DNA from: Phlebiopsis flavidoalba
Lineage: Eukaryota > Basidiomycota > Agaricomycetes > Polyporales > Phanerochaetaceae
DNA: 64,000 nt
Direction: 5' to 3'
Assembly: GCA_035772785.1 (NCBI GenBank)
Contig: JAOCPU010000070.1
Coordinates: 87,192 to 151,191 of the forward strand
Both the position numbers and the translations under genes were made by a program. Positions 11,852 to 23,347 of the stretch are shown here, piece after piece. Each line of letters opens with the position of its first letter. The stretch's first letter is position 1. The notes beneath the pieces are model-generated. The model worked only from the letters and a program-made list of their open reading frames with translations. It did no database searches and was not told where the DNA came from.

Positions 11852-12253
11852 AGTCACCAGACCAACTGTTCACGTCACGGTCACACACCCCGTGAACTGG
11901 CCGTCTGTGAACTGAGGTCACGGTCACACCTGTCGCGTGAACCGGTGGCCATTATTGTGACATTGGCGCTTAATGTATTATTTTCGCTCTTTTTTCTTGA
12001 TTTCTGCCGAAAAGGTTTGATCTTTTTCATGTCTAGATACAAGTTCCAGCACATATATAGGCTCATTGAGCTGTTTTAAGATCACAGGGACCGCGTATGC
12101 ATCGTATTGGATGGAGGTCGGACATTGTACAGGTCACAGTTCACTTGGTGAACCGTACAATCGTTGTCACAGTCACAGCCAAACTGTGAACTGTGAACTG
12201 GCCTAATTTCAAGTGTCACACGTCACAGGCCGTGAACAGTTGGTCTGGTCACT
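11852..12253. mobile_element. Non-autonomous DNA transposon (MITE-like) with 23-bp TIRs
   Basis: The left end (11852-11874) and the right end (12231-12253, reverse complement) match over 23 bp except for one base; the shared core is ACCAGACCAACTGTTCACG. Between them is about 350 bp with no coding capacity. Subterminal short motifs of the GTGAACTG/CAGTTCAC and GGTCACGGTCAC type repeat on both sides (for example 11893-11940 and 12130-12205). This layout of long TIRs, repeated subterminal motifs and no ORF is typical of MITEs, possibly hAT-related. A clean target-site duplication is not visible, so the exact borders and superfamily are not settled. Confidence 0.75.
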
Positions 12254-12532
12254 ACAGTAATCCTAAAATATGCTACGTTGTAGGTTTACATACTGGACAT
12301 CAATGACAATGATGAACGAAGAAGACCGCGGGAGGCCTGGGTATACAGTACTAGTATAGAATACACAATGTAAGTTGAGGTAACATGAGAGGCGGCAAAT
12401 TAGGCAATCAAGAGTGCGACGAGACAAGTCCGAGCCGATGTGTGCAAGGAAGTCCGGGACAAATATAGTGTGGAAGGATGTTTATGTGTACTATGTTTGT
12501 TCGGGTAATGAGTTTGAAGCAGTGTGCATAGA

Positions 12533-15500
12533 TTATCGAACATACTTGCCGTATTCCAGAATACGATTGTCTAGCGCCATGATGGTTTCAATGATCCTTT
12601 GAAGCTGATGTCTTGACTCAGATTTGGATCGGATGACTTCGGTGTGCGAGTCGTGAAGGAGGGCGGGACAGCGTCGAAAGCCGTTTCGTGAGCAGCGACG
12701 TCCGTTTCGGCCGTGTTTGGCGGGTGTGCGGTCGACAGCGACACGCCGAGCACTGCCTGTGGTGCCCTTGCCGAGTATAGATCCGTCGGAGATACTGGAT
12801 CCCTCAATAGTCTTGCTCTTTGGCGAGAGTTGAGGGATCATACTCGAGCGCCGCCGCGGCCGCTCGGCGCGGACAGGACCAACGTTGGAGCGTCGTCTTC
12901 CTCCTTTGCTCGTACTGCCTAGCTTAGAGTTCAACGAACTGCGCTTGAAGGGCTTCCATACACTCTTCTTGGAGTACTTGAGCTATTACTTGAACTTCCT
13001 GGCGAAGATGGCCTGTTCATATTCCTGTCGGAAAGTGGACCAGGTTTCCTTGGCGACCTCTCTCTCTTCATCCGTCTCTGCAAGACTACCGAGGGCTGCC
13101 ACCTTTGATCGGGTCTTGAGGAACCCGGAAGTTAGATGGCTTGCTCTTGGCCTGCGACGAGTGTCGCTGCTTTGGAGAGTAGAGGTCGGCGCTCGGGAGG
13201 AACCAGTCATGAAATTAAAGCTTTCTTCCGTCTTCTCGTCCTCCCATTCGCTCTCCGATCCGGCTCGAGAAGGCCTCCTCCCGTGTTACGTTGGCCCACC
13301 GGTTCCGAGGCATCCTCGTAGAGAGAAGTCGATGACGATCCTTCGGTAAAAAGAGATGGAGTAGGAACAACAAAAGGATCCGGCGCGGTGATGGACACTA
13401 CGGGCGTTGATGTTGGACCCAGACCTCCATCATCAATGTCCCCCTGACCAGCCTCGTCCCGCCACTGTACGCCTTTCTTTTTGCCCTTTACGAGGGTTTC
13501 CGACGTACGACGGTAAGGGACAGCACTTGAGGTACTGGATCGAAGGGACTTTCGCGGAGAACGATGAGATTTGCGAAGAGGCGAACCGACGCCAAGCGAC
13601 CCATATGAGGAAGTACGCCTCGACACCTTATTGCCATGCTGTGTAGAGACAGACGGGTTCGACACGACCCGACTGGGCGCGAGCTTCGGCGCGTGGGATT
13701 TGAAGCTATCCAGGGAGGATGCTAAAGGGGGACCAACGAGGTATTCGGCTGTGGTAAGCCCTACGATAGACTTGAAGGTTTTGTTATTCCGTTCCACGAC
13801 GTCTTGTAATGAAGAAGCCGTGTCCGAACAATCGGCTTCAATTCGTCCACATCGCCATTTAGGCTGGATTCCAGAGTTCGGCTAGCCTCTGACAGCACGA
13901 CAGTGCACCTGCCGAGAAGACCTAGAAGGCTGACAACGTTATGTGCCTGGGTCTCAACCGCCTCTCGCAGCGCTTCCCTCCTCGCCTTCCGCCTTGACCC
14001 TCTCCATCTCTGCCTTTCGCCACCTCGCATCCAGCTTGACGTTGTCGATGCTCACCTCATCTAGCTTGTCTGACTTCCTCTCGCTGACCGCACGTAAGGT
14101 TGCCTCGAACATAGCTCCCGAGTTGTTGGAACGCTGTACCCGAGCATTCAACGCAGAGCTGGGACTAAGGACCTGCTCCTCGGGAGCAGCTAGCGCTCGT
14201 AGGAGACCGCGTTCGGCCTCCAAGTCTGCCGAGAGGGTCTTGGAAACAGCAATTGCGTCAATTTCGCTGAGCCTAGCACGAATGATGTTCGACTTGATTT
14301 CGGCGACGGAGAGTTTCCCAGAACAGGTGGCACCGTCGACAAGGGAGGGTTGGGTCTGGTCTGTCTTGGCCTGCATGTCCGCTTTGGCTCTCTCCACCTC
14401 GGCTAGAGCTTCCTTCCTCTTCCTCTTCTCCTTCTCAACCTCCGCATCGCGCTTCCCTGACAAACTTGGCCTTGAGTTCCTCGACCTGGAGATTCAGTCT
14501 GTTGATGGCCTCCACGTATTGGCCCACGTGTTCGGTCGACATTGACGACGTTACGGGTAACGACTTTCGTCTTGATCTTCGTTAGCGCGTTCAGCGTACA
14601 ACAGTGTGTTATGTGTGTCGTCAAAGTGAGCCGAGGTGGGTGCGACACAGACGATCATCACCGTCTTGCAGTTACCGCCGAGAGAGAACTTGAGAAGACG
14701 CGTGAGTTTGCTGTTTCGATAGGGGACGTGTCGAACAGCGCCGCCAGACTCGCATAGCGCGTTGATGCAGTTTCCGAGCGCAAGGAGTGACTTGTTAATG
14801 TTTGCGCCTTCGCTCTTCGACCATACGTTGACCCATATTGCTTGTGGCAGCAGCACGTTCGCTGCCGGCGAGGTCGATAATGGAGAGTGTGGCTACTGTT
14901 CGGGACTCCGACAACGCAGCCGTTCGAGGACTTTGAGTGACATGAACTTGCAGTACGGCATGAGAGCGTGAAGACGTTTCGTTTGCGTGCGTGGGGGACA
15001 TGGTTCTCCCGGGAGTTGCCTAGCATGACGATCTGCTTCACCTCGTCTGCACTTGTTGGCCGAAGCTCTGTCAGGCCGACCACCTTTGACCGAGCGGTTC
15101 GAGTCTTCCCGTATTTGCAGTCCTCCGCGAGGGAAAGGACGAGCCCGACTCGGTAAGGAGATCTCGAATCTCTTCGTTGTATATTTCCAGAAATGAGACT
15201 TGTACATCGACAATGTGGTCTTCTCTCCTATCCTCGATAAGTTGGAAAAGATCCGCCATAGTAAGGTATATGACGCCAGGGTCGCCTTCAGTGCCACTAA
15301 TTGTATGGGTTTTTCCCACAGCCCGTGGCTGGAAAGAAGGTCGGTCTGGCAGATGTCCATCAGAGAGAGAAACGACACTCACACCATACGCAAATATAGT
15401 CGCGTTATAGCCATCCAACAAGTTCTTTAACAACGGCTTCGAGGTCCCCCTCATACACATCTGCCTGGCTCGCGTCGTGTCTGAATACACGGTCGAATAT

Positions 15501-15800
15501 GAATCGCCGATCCTTGTATCGTTTGGTACCGGGCGGCAAAAAGCCTCTTTCTACAAAGGCTCGCGACCGGTCATGCTCTTCGGGGTCAAATGTCAGGACG
15601 CGATCATCGATAATTTGCACAATATGCCGAAGATTAGTCTGTGAGGTTAAGGGCTTGGTAATGGGCGCAGAGAGGAGAGCAGCGTCACCGCGCAAGGGCG
15701 TGTCGGTGATAGCTTCAGGGAGACGAGCCGCCTCCCAGGTCGTGGGTGGCCTGAGGCGCACCAGCGACAGTGATGGAGCCGCCAGCTAGCAACCATCGCA
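12533..15800 (-). CDS. KIP3: Kinesin-8 (Kip3/KIF18-type) motor protein
   Basis: ATP-driven microtubule motor; kinesin-8 proteins move to plus ends and limit microtubule length in spindle and cytoplasm. The N-terminal motor begins [16 protein letters not shown] (about 15715-15760). Then come [20 protein letters not shown] (about 15460-15520), NATIFAYG, a short intron, and the P-loop ATGCGKTHT (about 15305-15330, across a frame change). [13 protein letters not shown] follows at about 15155-15195. Switch [11 protein letters not shown] is at about 14950-14985, switch [12 protein letters not shown] at about 14855-14890, and [19 protein letters not shown] at about 14755-14815. The late block [20 protein letters not shown] then [21 protein letters not shown] is diagnostic of kinesin-8. 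A charged, coiled-coil-like neck/stalk ([17 protein letters not shown], about 13960-14460) and a long Ser/Arg-rich tail (13207-13797, 12533-12934) follow. The start codon is unclear because the nearest ATG (about 15800) is out of frame with the motor. Confidence 0.93.
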
Positions 15801-17490
15801 AGGAGAGAAAATGCTGCTCAAGGATTGCGAACGGCTCGTCGATGTAATGAGTATGAGTGTGACCGTCGTTTGAGATATGACTGAATGCAAAAGGAGCTCG
15901 GTCGCTACGCGCAAGTCCAAACTCGAGAGAGCGCCCATAAGACCGCGACTTAGCACGTGATCGCCCCTATTCCAAGCGCCTGTTGAGCCCCGATCAAACC
16001 TCAGCTGTGAGATGATTATTTCGATGGTGACAGGGAGCTTATAAACTATATCCTTGTGTAACGAGGACTGTAATCCGGACGACCAGAATAATAATCGACC
16101 GAGTGTTGGCACCTACAGGCGCTCTCAACGAAACCGTGGGAAATGCCGACGCGGCGGTCTTACGTAAGCAGCGCAGTGGCAATGACGCCACGAAGTGCTT
16201 CCTTAGCGCACATACCATGAACCTGACCGCGTTTTATACCGAGTCTTGGGCCGATGAGTGTGCTCAAAAATTTCATCTCTGTTCGAAGACAACCTTGTAC
16301 GCTTGTTTGTATCAAATCTTGAGGCCCTGATAGATGCGGTCGCTGTAATGCAAGATAACCTACATGCTTGCATCGACTGCCAAACACGAAGATAAATCAC
16401 GACTTCCACTCAGCCCATTCAACCTAGTCCGGACCTCATGCACCTCACACAAATATTGCGCAATGATCCCCGGAGCTATACTTTCACACTGCCCGCGTTG
16501 TGCAAAGGATCTGCCGGCGATCCAAACTTGCCACTTCTATAAATATGTTAACCATACATAAGCTGCGGGCCGTAAAGTTACTCCACTTGACACTCGCCCG
16601 TATAGTTAAATGGAATCGTGGAATCATTTGCAGCCTCAAGCAAATGAAGTTAGTTTCTCACAACTCAATCTCAACCAGCAATAGTCAATCTCAACTATCA
16701 CAAAAACGAAAATTCAGATATTTCTGGGGCCGAGTCCAAGCCGAATCTACGCAGCGTAAAACGGTAAGCATATTAATTGTGAAGCTCAATATCCAGCATC
16801 TAATGTGTCTTCGTGGGTTTCCAGTGGCTCTTGTTTTCACCGTTAAATAAACGAAAGGCTATCAAAATACTGAAAGACCGTTGGCACATACTACAGCTTT
16901 TCCACAGATGGTTCACCCAATTATTTTCGTACAGCGCTCAAGCTCAATTAATGTTGACCAGAATTTCGATAAATAGGCTGCGTGACCTCGAGGTGGCAAA
17001 TGATGTCGAATTTTGGAATTTGGAATGTTAGATTTGTGAATTTCATGTCGTTCAGACACCAGCTAGCACTAAGAATCTATACTCTCCTAGTACTCCTGCG
17101 CTGGCGAGTCATAACGTTTTTGAGCCTGCTAACGACCTAATTGAGTAAGTACACGGTCCTGGTTGGTGTACAGTGAAACGCTTGTATTCTGCTCTGGCCC
17201 TGTCTTTACTACCATCTGCGTCGACTGATGCGGACTCTGATGATCTCTATCGGGTAAACAAATCCTTCACTGCGTGCTCAGATCGTTAGCGACTTAGAGG
17301 AATTTTGTTTGTTACACCTTCAAGTCGCGATGGCCTTGACGAGTGGCAATTGAAAGTCACACGCTCTATCCGTGGAGTCATGTCGATAGTAGTGCTTCGA
17401 ATGATCGTCGATTGTGCTTTGATCGTGTTTTAGGGATCTTCTATACCGGTCTATTGGTCGGAAAGGCGCAAGAAGTAAAGGAAGGAGTCA
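15801..17490. other. Gene-poor AT-rich stretch
   Basis: The 5' flank of the kinesin gene, then AT-rich sequence. Open frames at 16103-16330, 16500-16850 and 16813-17031 (plus) have no recognisable domains and low-complexity character. A short imperfect repeat (TCAATCTCAAC-like) occurs at about 16670-16700. No gene is called. Confidence 0.4.
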
Positions 17491-18600
17491 GTGTCGGATA
17501 ACCGGGTATCATCAACAGAGAAAGTCTCGGGCCGCCGTTTACGACGACGATTCATCAGAGACTTGATGCTGTCAACGTATTATGCTACCGTCATGCGCGC
17601 GGTAGATGCTCGAAAATTATCCGCGGGGGAGCAAATTCAAATCGTTTCGAAACTCGACCGTACAGATATCACATTGGCACCTGACCAAACTCGATGGAGG
17701 TTGGTTACGGAGCTTGGACACACATGTTTCGATCCTATCTCTTTAAGCCTTGTCCATCTTACAGCCGCGGACGGGATTCCCGACAGCGACTTGGCTTCGC
17801 TCATTTCTTTGTGTGAGTGCCTCCGTCGCTGATTCTGTGGAGTATTCTGATTGGTTCTCTGTAGTATGATTAGCGCCAAATTCAGACGCCTCGGTCGCGT
17901 GAGCGTGTTTAGACGCCGACGGCGTTATTACCGCTACCACGACACGCCCTCTGCCACCGGGCTGCTGAACTTGGGACTCGTGAAAAAGGCCGACAGCATG
18001 CATATTATTGTGAGCTTAAACTTGTCCTATGCCTCATTCTAATCATAAGTAGCGCGGTTTTCTTGATTAGCAGACGGCAACGGCGTCTGTCTAAGTACTA
18101 CGTCTGCTAAGGCTGCCGAAGATGTACCGTCTTCTTTAAAGGCCCTAAAGCTCGAATATCTCATTGGTACCATCGACGAGCTATTATTACATTCCCACTA
18201 CGTTCTTCTCATCACCGGCCCCGCCGACGAATAATATTTGCCTCCGATTGCAAGGCACGTAGAATATCCCGAGGTTTTCATACCCCACGAATACCCCGCA
18301 ATCTCACCCTCACCAACCGGTGGCACGACAGGTCGCAACAGCATCCGGTACGACGCCTGGTCAACGCTTCTTTCATCAGTTCGTCGACTAATTTGAATGA
18401 TTTCCTTAATAGAGCTATACGTAGGTGGCACAGTATTCGTCCGGAATGTCGGGTCAAGTCCGCCTCGGCAAGCCTTCCTGGTTTGTCCGTGTGCCCTTAC
18501 ACGAGGTGTCCCCACCGCTGTACGTTGTGGCCTGCTATCTCAGCGACTTACCCACCTCGGGTATGTCCAGGAGAAGTCTGCTGACGATGGACAGTGAAGC
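17491..18600 (+). CDS. Hypothetical protein, possible multi-exon gene
   Basis: Not recognised. The first frame (17491-17832) encodes about 113 residues, basic at the start (SGRRLRRRFIRDL) and then mixed, ending near a GTGAGT-like site at about 17811. A second frame (17851-18042) is also Arg-rich (FRRRRRYYRYHDT), and further open stretches continue to about 18600 (EYLIGTIDELLLHSHYVLLI at about 18150-18210). The run of open frames with intron-sized gaps upstream of the cellulase suggests a real but unidentified gene. Chance ORFs are the alternative. Borders are guesses. Confidence 0.3.
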
Positions 18601-18727
18601 TCCGGTGCAACACTGAGAAGAAGGGCTCTCTCAGCTTCCAAAACACGGGGTGTGCATTCGCTCACAAGGCGCAAGGTCCTTGGATGCCAAGGACTTCTGT
18701 GCAGTCTTGCCAGTCGTCTACCTCACC

Positions 18728-18735
18728 TATAAAAA
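18728..18735 (+). promoter_or_regulatory. TATA box of the GH7 cellulase
   Basis: TATAAAAA lies 231-238 nt upstream of the ATG at 18966. The distance is long, but a 5'-leader intron is likely: a GTAAGT donor at 18902 and a TTTGCAG acceptor ending at 18953. Removing it brings the start nearer the cap site. Confidence 0.6.
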
Positions 18736-18965
18736 GCTGGTGTCGATAATCTGTCAAAGCCAGAGCTCATCGTCCTCCCAGTCGACCCAGTTCTAGTGAG
18801 CTGACTCTTCTCTCATGCTCACTGGTGACAACTGACATCGGCCAAAAGCTCCAGCAGGCAACCGGCAAAGGTTCAATCGTCAAGGTTTATTGTCCTCACC
18901 GGTAAGTAAATAGCTATTTCAGTGTATGTTCGCGTTTCTGACATGCTTTGCAGTCAACAGCAACA

Positions 18966-20796
18966 ATGTTCCGCACAGCTGCTCTCATCTCGTTCACCCT
19001 CATCGCCATGGCGGCGGCCAGCAGGTCGGAACCAACACGGCAGAGGTGCACCCTACTCTCACGTTCCCAAAAGTGTACCGCCAGCGGCTGCACAACCCAG
19101 AACACCAAGATTGTCCTCGACGCCAACTGGCGCTGGCTCCACTAACAACCACCGGCTACACCAAACTGCTACACCGGTAACTCGTGGGGACGCCACTCTC
19201 TGCCCCGACGGTGCCACCTGCGCTGCCAACTGTGCGCTCGACGGTGCTGACTACACCGGCACTTACGGTATCACGTCCAGCGGCGACTCGCTCACCCTCC
19301 AGTTCGTCACCGGCTCCAAACGTCGGCTCCCGTGTCTACCTCATGGAGAACGACTCTAGCCTACCAGCTCTTCAAAGCTTTTGAACCAGGAGTTCACCTT
19401 CGACGTTGACATGTCGCAGCTTCCCTGCGGTTCTCAACGGTGCTCTCTACCTCTCGGAGATGGACGCAGACGGTGGTAATGGCTAAGTTCCCCACCAACA
19501 AGGCTGGCGCCAAGTACGGAACCGGCTACTGTGACTCTCAGTGCCCCAAGGACATCAAGTTCATCAACGGCGAGGTACATACAACAACGTTCTCTTAGAT
19601 GGAGTTGACCTAATGGCGAACTTTTACAGGCAAACGTTGAGGGCTGGACGGCACCAGTGCCAACGCAGGCAATGGTAACTTCGGTACCTGCTGCACTGAG
19701 ATGGATATATGGGAGGTGAGTGAAATTCTCTTCACATGTTTGGATTTGCTATCTCACAGCATCGCAGGCCAACTCCGACGCTGCGGCGTTCACTCCCCCA
19801 CCCTTGCACGACCCCACGGGCCAGGAGCGCTGCTCTGGCGATGACTGCACCAGGGACACCGGTCTCTGTGATGCCGACGGCTGCGACTTCAACTCCTTCC
19901 GCATGGGGTAACACCAACTTCCTCGGCAAGGGCATGACCGTCGATACCAGCAAGCCCTTCACCGTCGTCACCCAGTTTCCTGACCAACGACAACACCTCC
20001 ACCGGTACTCTCTCCGAGATTCGTTCGTGTCTAGCGCGTCCAGAACGGAAAGGTCATCCAGAACTCGAACTCGAACATCGCCGGCATCGAGCGCCACCAA
20101 CGCCATCACCGATGCGTTCTGCACCCAGCAGGTAAGGAGGATTACATCTACACGACACATGGCGCTGATATACGTTCAAAATCCTGTAGAAGACTGCCTT
20201 CGGCGACATCCAACTACTTCGCTCAACACGGTGGTCTCAAGCAGCTCAAGCGACAGGTCGGCGAGTCGTTGACGAACGGAATGGTTGCTCTCGCTCTCGC
20301 TCTGGACGACTAGCGCCGCCTCCATGCTCTGGCTCGACTCTGGACTACCCCACCAACAAGGCTGCCACCACCCCTGGTGTTGCCCGCGGTACCTTGCGCC
20401 ACCACCTTGGTCTCCCCCACCGACGTCGAGTCCCCAGTCCCCCAACGCCAAGGTCACCTTCTCCAAACATCAAGTTCGGTTGTTCGACATCGGCTCGACC
20501 CTTCTCGTCCACCGGGTCGCTAGCTCCCCGGGCACCCCCGCCAGCAGCTCTTCCGCCTCTGTGTTTTTTTCTTTTATTTTTTGCGCATACGTCTACCCCC
20601 CCACCACCACACCCGCTTCCGGCACCGGTCGCCGGCCCAGTGGGACAGTGTGGCGGTATTGGCTACACGGCCCTACCTTGTCTTCCGCTTCTGGCTTCAC
20701 CTGCCTACGAGCAGAAACGCCCTGTGAGTATCAACAGCCACCCGATCGAAGATGTGATACTAAGTGCTACCCTCAGACTACTCCCAGTGCTTCTAA
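18966..20796 (+). CDS. cbhI: GH7 cellobiohydrolase with C-terminal CBM1
   Basis: Secreted exo-cellulase that releases cellobiose from the reducing ends of cellulose. The signal peptide is [18 protein letters not shown]. The mature start carries [20 protein letters not shown]; then come [36 protein letters not shown], and the catalytic motif EMDIWE (19698-19715), with the retaining-mechanism acidic residues in place. [28 protein letters not shown] and [10 protein letters not shown] follow. A Ser/Pro/Thr linker precedes the CBM1 ([10 protein letters not shown] at about 20647-20677). The module ends after an intron (20724-20776) with YYSQCF and TAA at 20794. Clear GT..AG introns are at 19575-19629, 19716-19767 and 20132-20189. 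Eight or more single-base frame breaks disrupt exons (for example near 19320, 19430, 19800, 19910, 20500), although all motifs survive. Confidence 0.96.
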
Positions 20797-21475
20797 AGCA
20801 GGCGATCGTCGGACTAAGTCCAGGAGTGGCATTTCCCCTAAAACTCCTCATTCCGCTTCTGCTAGTTAAAAGGGCCTGTGTGTACAAAATGCGCTCGGCT
20901 TGATCCTTCTCGGGATGGTGTCTTTAGCTGTTTCGTCGAGAAAATGACCAAAAAACCCTAGATCAAATAAATACTTCTTTTGACCCAAAATCCGAGCCGT
21001 GCATAGCTTCGACATATAAAACGATATGATAGTAGCCGCTTGGTCCTGAGGGGGGGGGGGGATTGTGAAAGAATGTTTTTTTCTTTTAGAACTGAGTCTG
21101 TAAAAGAGCTCCAAAGCTGTTTCAAGCTACTAAGGATCAGGACAGGATGGCACGAAGGAAGACGGTGGATTCTATATGATGTCACCACTCATCTCTACCC
21201 GAGTGCAGTGGAGGGCGTGGCACGTGGCGCATCAATTCACCAACATCGGGCGCTTGAAAGTGCCGCTCCTATTAATGGGTCAAGTTGTTGGTCCTTGGCT
21301 CGTTTTCCATATGTACAATAATGTCTCTGAGCTCTAGGATATCAGCATTGTCCCGACTGCGATTTTCCAGCCCGTTACTCGACGCAATCTCGGGTTCCGG
21401 TAACTTGAGAAATATCAGTCGGTCCCGAAGTGATAACAAATAAATTACTGGGAGGAACAGAGACACTGTGGAACT
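20797..21475. other. Cellulase 3' flank, no gene recognised
   Basis: Downstream region of the cellobiohydrolase. It holds a run of about 11 G at 21051-21061. Open frames on both strands (for example 21272-21517 minus) show no domain. Confidence 0.4.
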
Positions 21476-21704
21476 CAGAACGGGTGAAAACCATCCGCTG
21501 TTCCCGGACGAAATCATCCGCGTACCGGATGAAATTCATCAGGATTGCGGATGGATATCGTTTTTTTTCTAAAAATAGGCGCTACATGGTGAAAAATCAT
21601 CCCAAAATTTTTCACAAATCGTCCGTGGTGGGCAACCAGCTTGCGGGTGATTTTCACTAGGCGTGCGTCACCCGGTAACGTAGTGATTTTCACCCAGTCT
21701 GAAT
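21476..21704. repeat. Palindrome-rich MITE-like repeat, copy 1
   Basis: The left edge reads CGGGTGAAAACCATCC and the right edge GTGATTTTCACCC, which are imperfect inverted repeats. Inside, GGATGA/TCATCC and GTGAAAAATCAT units alternate, so the strand can fold over most of its length. No coding capacity. A related element sits at 22968-23206. The target-site duplication and exact ends are not resolved. Confidence 0.5.
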
Positions 21705-22436
21705 CACTCAAACCGCGGATGAATTGCATCCAAATTTTGTATGATAATCACTCACACATTAATCACACGTCCCGCATTAAAAATGTCTGAAAAAAAGCGA
21801 TAATATTGTAACCCTAGCATTGTATTTACTACTGTATGTACATGTTGTTTTGCCATCCATTTAGTACTGTCCAAAAATCGATGCCATTTCGACTCCTTGC
21901 GGCTGGTTTTGCGTAAACCCTAGCCTAGCACTTGCGACGTGCATAGGGTTACCGAAATCATCTCAAAGTACCTAGACCACACCAAACGAAGTCAGAACTG
22001 ACGGAGGATGTCCATGTTATGGACAAGCGTTACCTGTCAGCTGTAGCGCGGAATTGTTCTTGACTGAGGCTTGTGCCACCCGAGTGGCCCCGCATGCAGC
22101 CCGGCGCGGGTGGGCTGTACTTCTGACACTCAACCGTGCCGTTCTGTGACAGAAACTATCAGTAAGTAAGACAGGAGGGCGCAGCCAACATAACCGCTTA
22201 CATCATCTGCCGCTGCAACCTGCCCCTCCGAACGTTTTTGCACAGTCGCGGCTCCACAGCGCATCCTAGTAGCACTTACTGGGTCCTCTCTGTGCCCGTT
22301 TGAGTCCTTGTCTCTTTTCTGGACCTTTGAAAGTGAGTGGGACTCCCAAGAGCGTTGAAAACACACTGACGCACCAGTGTGTCACTGGTCTGCGCCCCAA
22401 CCGTGAGGCGGCGCGCGCGGATCGCTGTAACACGAC
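21705..22436. other. Non-coding stretch between two repeat elements
   Basis: AT-rich then mixed sequence. No gene recognised. A minus-strand frame at 22130-22366 lacks any motif. Confidence 0.35.
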
Positions 22437-22886
22437 TTAGACGGGGGGTCGAGAGGCATGGGAGAGGAGGTCAAGGTGCGAGGCTGATGCGTATTCCGAC
22501 CAACAAACCTCATATACCAGCGAGAACCTGGGACTGGGGAGAATAGCGGTCTGGTAGAGTCCGGTACGGGCGCAGAACACTGGACGGTGGTTCGAGACGA
22601 TGACGTCACGTCGGTATACTTCCGCATTTGGCTCATGGGCGTCTGGGACTTGCTCGATTTCAGCAGCTTGCGATGCGGACAGCGGCGTGTAGTCTACCAC
22701 CTCCAAGCTCCCAGTGTCCTGACCCGGAATCTTGTCTATTTCTATTTTTTCTCGAAAATGGGCTGCTGCAATGACTTCCTTCGCAACACATCGTAACACA
22801 TAGGGCCGGGTTATGTACATTAATCCTGCCGCACTTGGCAGTGTCCCGATCAGCGTCGAGGACTCGAGGGGAGGTCCCCAGCACAA
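22437..22886 (-). CDS. Hypothetical protein (single open frame)
   Basis: Not recognised. The frame encodes 149 residues with an acidic middle (SLEVVDYTPLSASQAAEIEQ) and a charged segment before it (HFREKIEIDKIPGQ). It lies between two MITE-like repeats and has no visible neighbours in the same direction. It may be an exon of a decayed or unknown gene, or a chance ORF. Confidence 0.25.
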   Translation of the reverse strand: MCWGPPLESSTLIGTLPSAAGLMYITRPYVLRCVAKEVIAAAHFREKIEIDKIPGQDTGSLEVVDYTPLSASQAAEIEQVPDAHEPNAEVYRRDVIVSNHRPVFCARTGLYQTAILPSPRFSLVYEVCWSEYASASHLDLLSHASRPPV

Positions 22887-22967
22887 CTTGTATTAGCCAT
22901 TCGTGTACTGTGTCTGGCTGGGGCACTTTGTGTTTGTGTCTGGGATTATGAGTCGTGAGTCCGGGTG

Positions 22968-23206
22968 AAAATCACCCGAAGTGAAGATGATCTGTGAGAA
23001 AGCGAGCCCGACGCGGGACTTCACCCCGAAAACCAGATGAAAATCATCCCCTCAAGGAAAATTGGCAGGAAATGTAATATATATATTATTTTACGGAGCA
23101 TCCGCAAAACGGATGATTTGAGAAATCACCCGTTTTCACGGACGAAAAAGTGATTTTCTCCACCCGCAAACCGGGTAGATTTCACCCGCGCCCGGTCCCA
23201 TAGTGT
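22968..23206. repeat. Palindrome-rich MITE-like repeat, copy 2
   Basis: It starts CCGGGTGAAAATCACCCG, itself a palindrome, and ends GGGTAGATTTCACCCG, giving imperfect terminal inverted repeats. Internal GATGAAAATCATCC and GGATGATTT units match the style of the element at 21476-21704. An AT run (TATATATATTATTTT) lies in the centre. No ORF. Confidence 0.5.
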
Positions 23207-23347
23207 CGAGACAGAGTAACGGTACAACTTGAAAGCCTCCAGGACCTGTTAGTGCGTCGGTACATGTACATACAGAAGAACTGGTCAAAAAATCCAATAT
23301 CTAGGGCTAAAAAGAAATCAATGAGTCGATGTTAGATAAGCAGCTGT

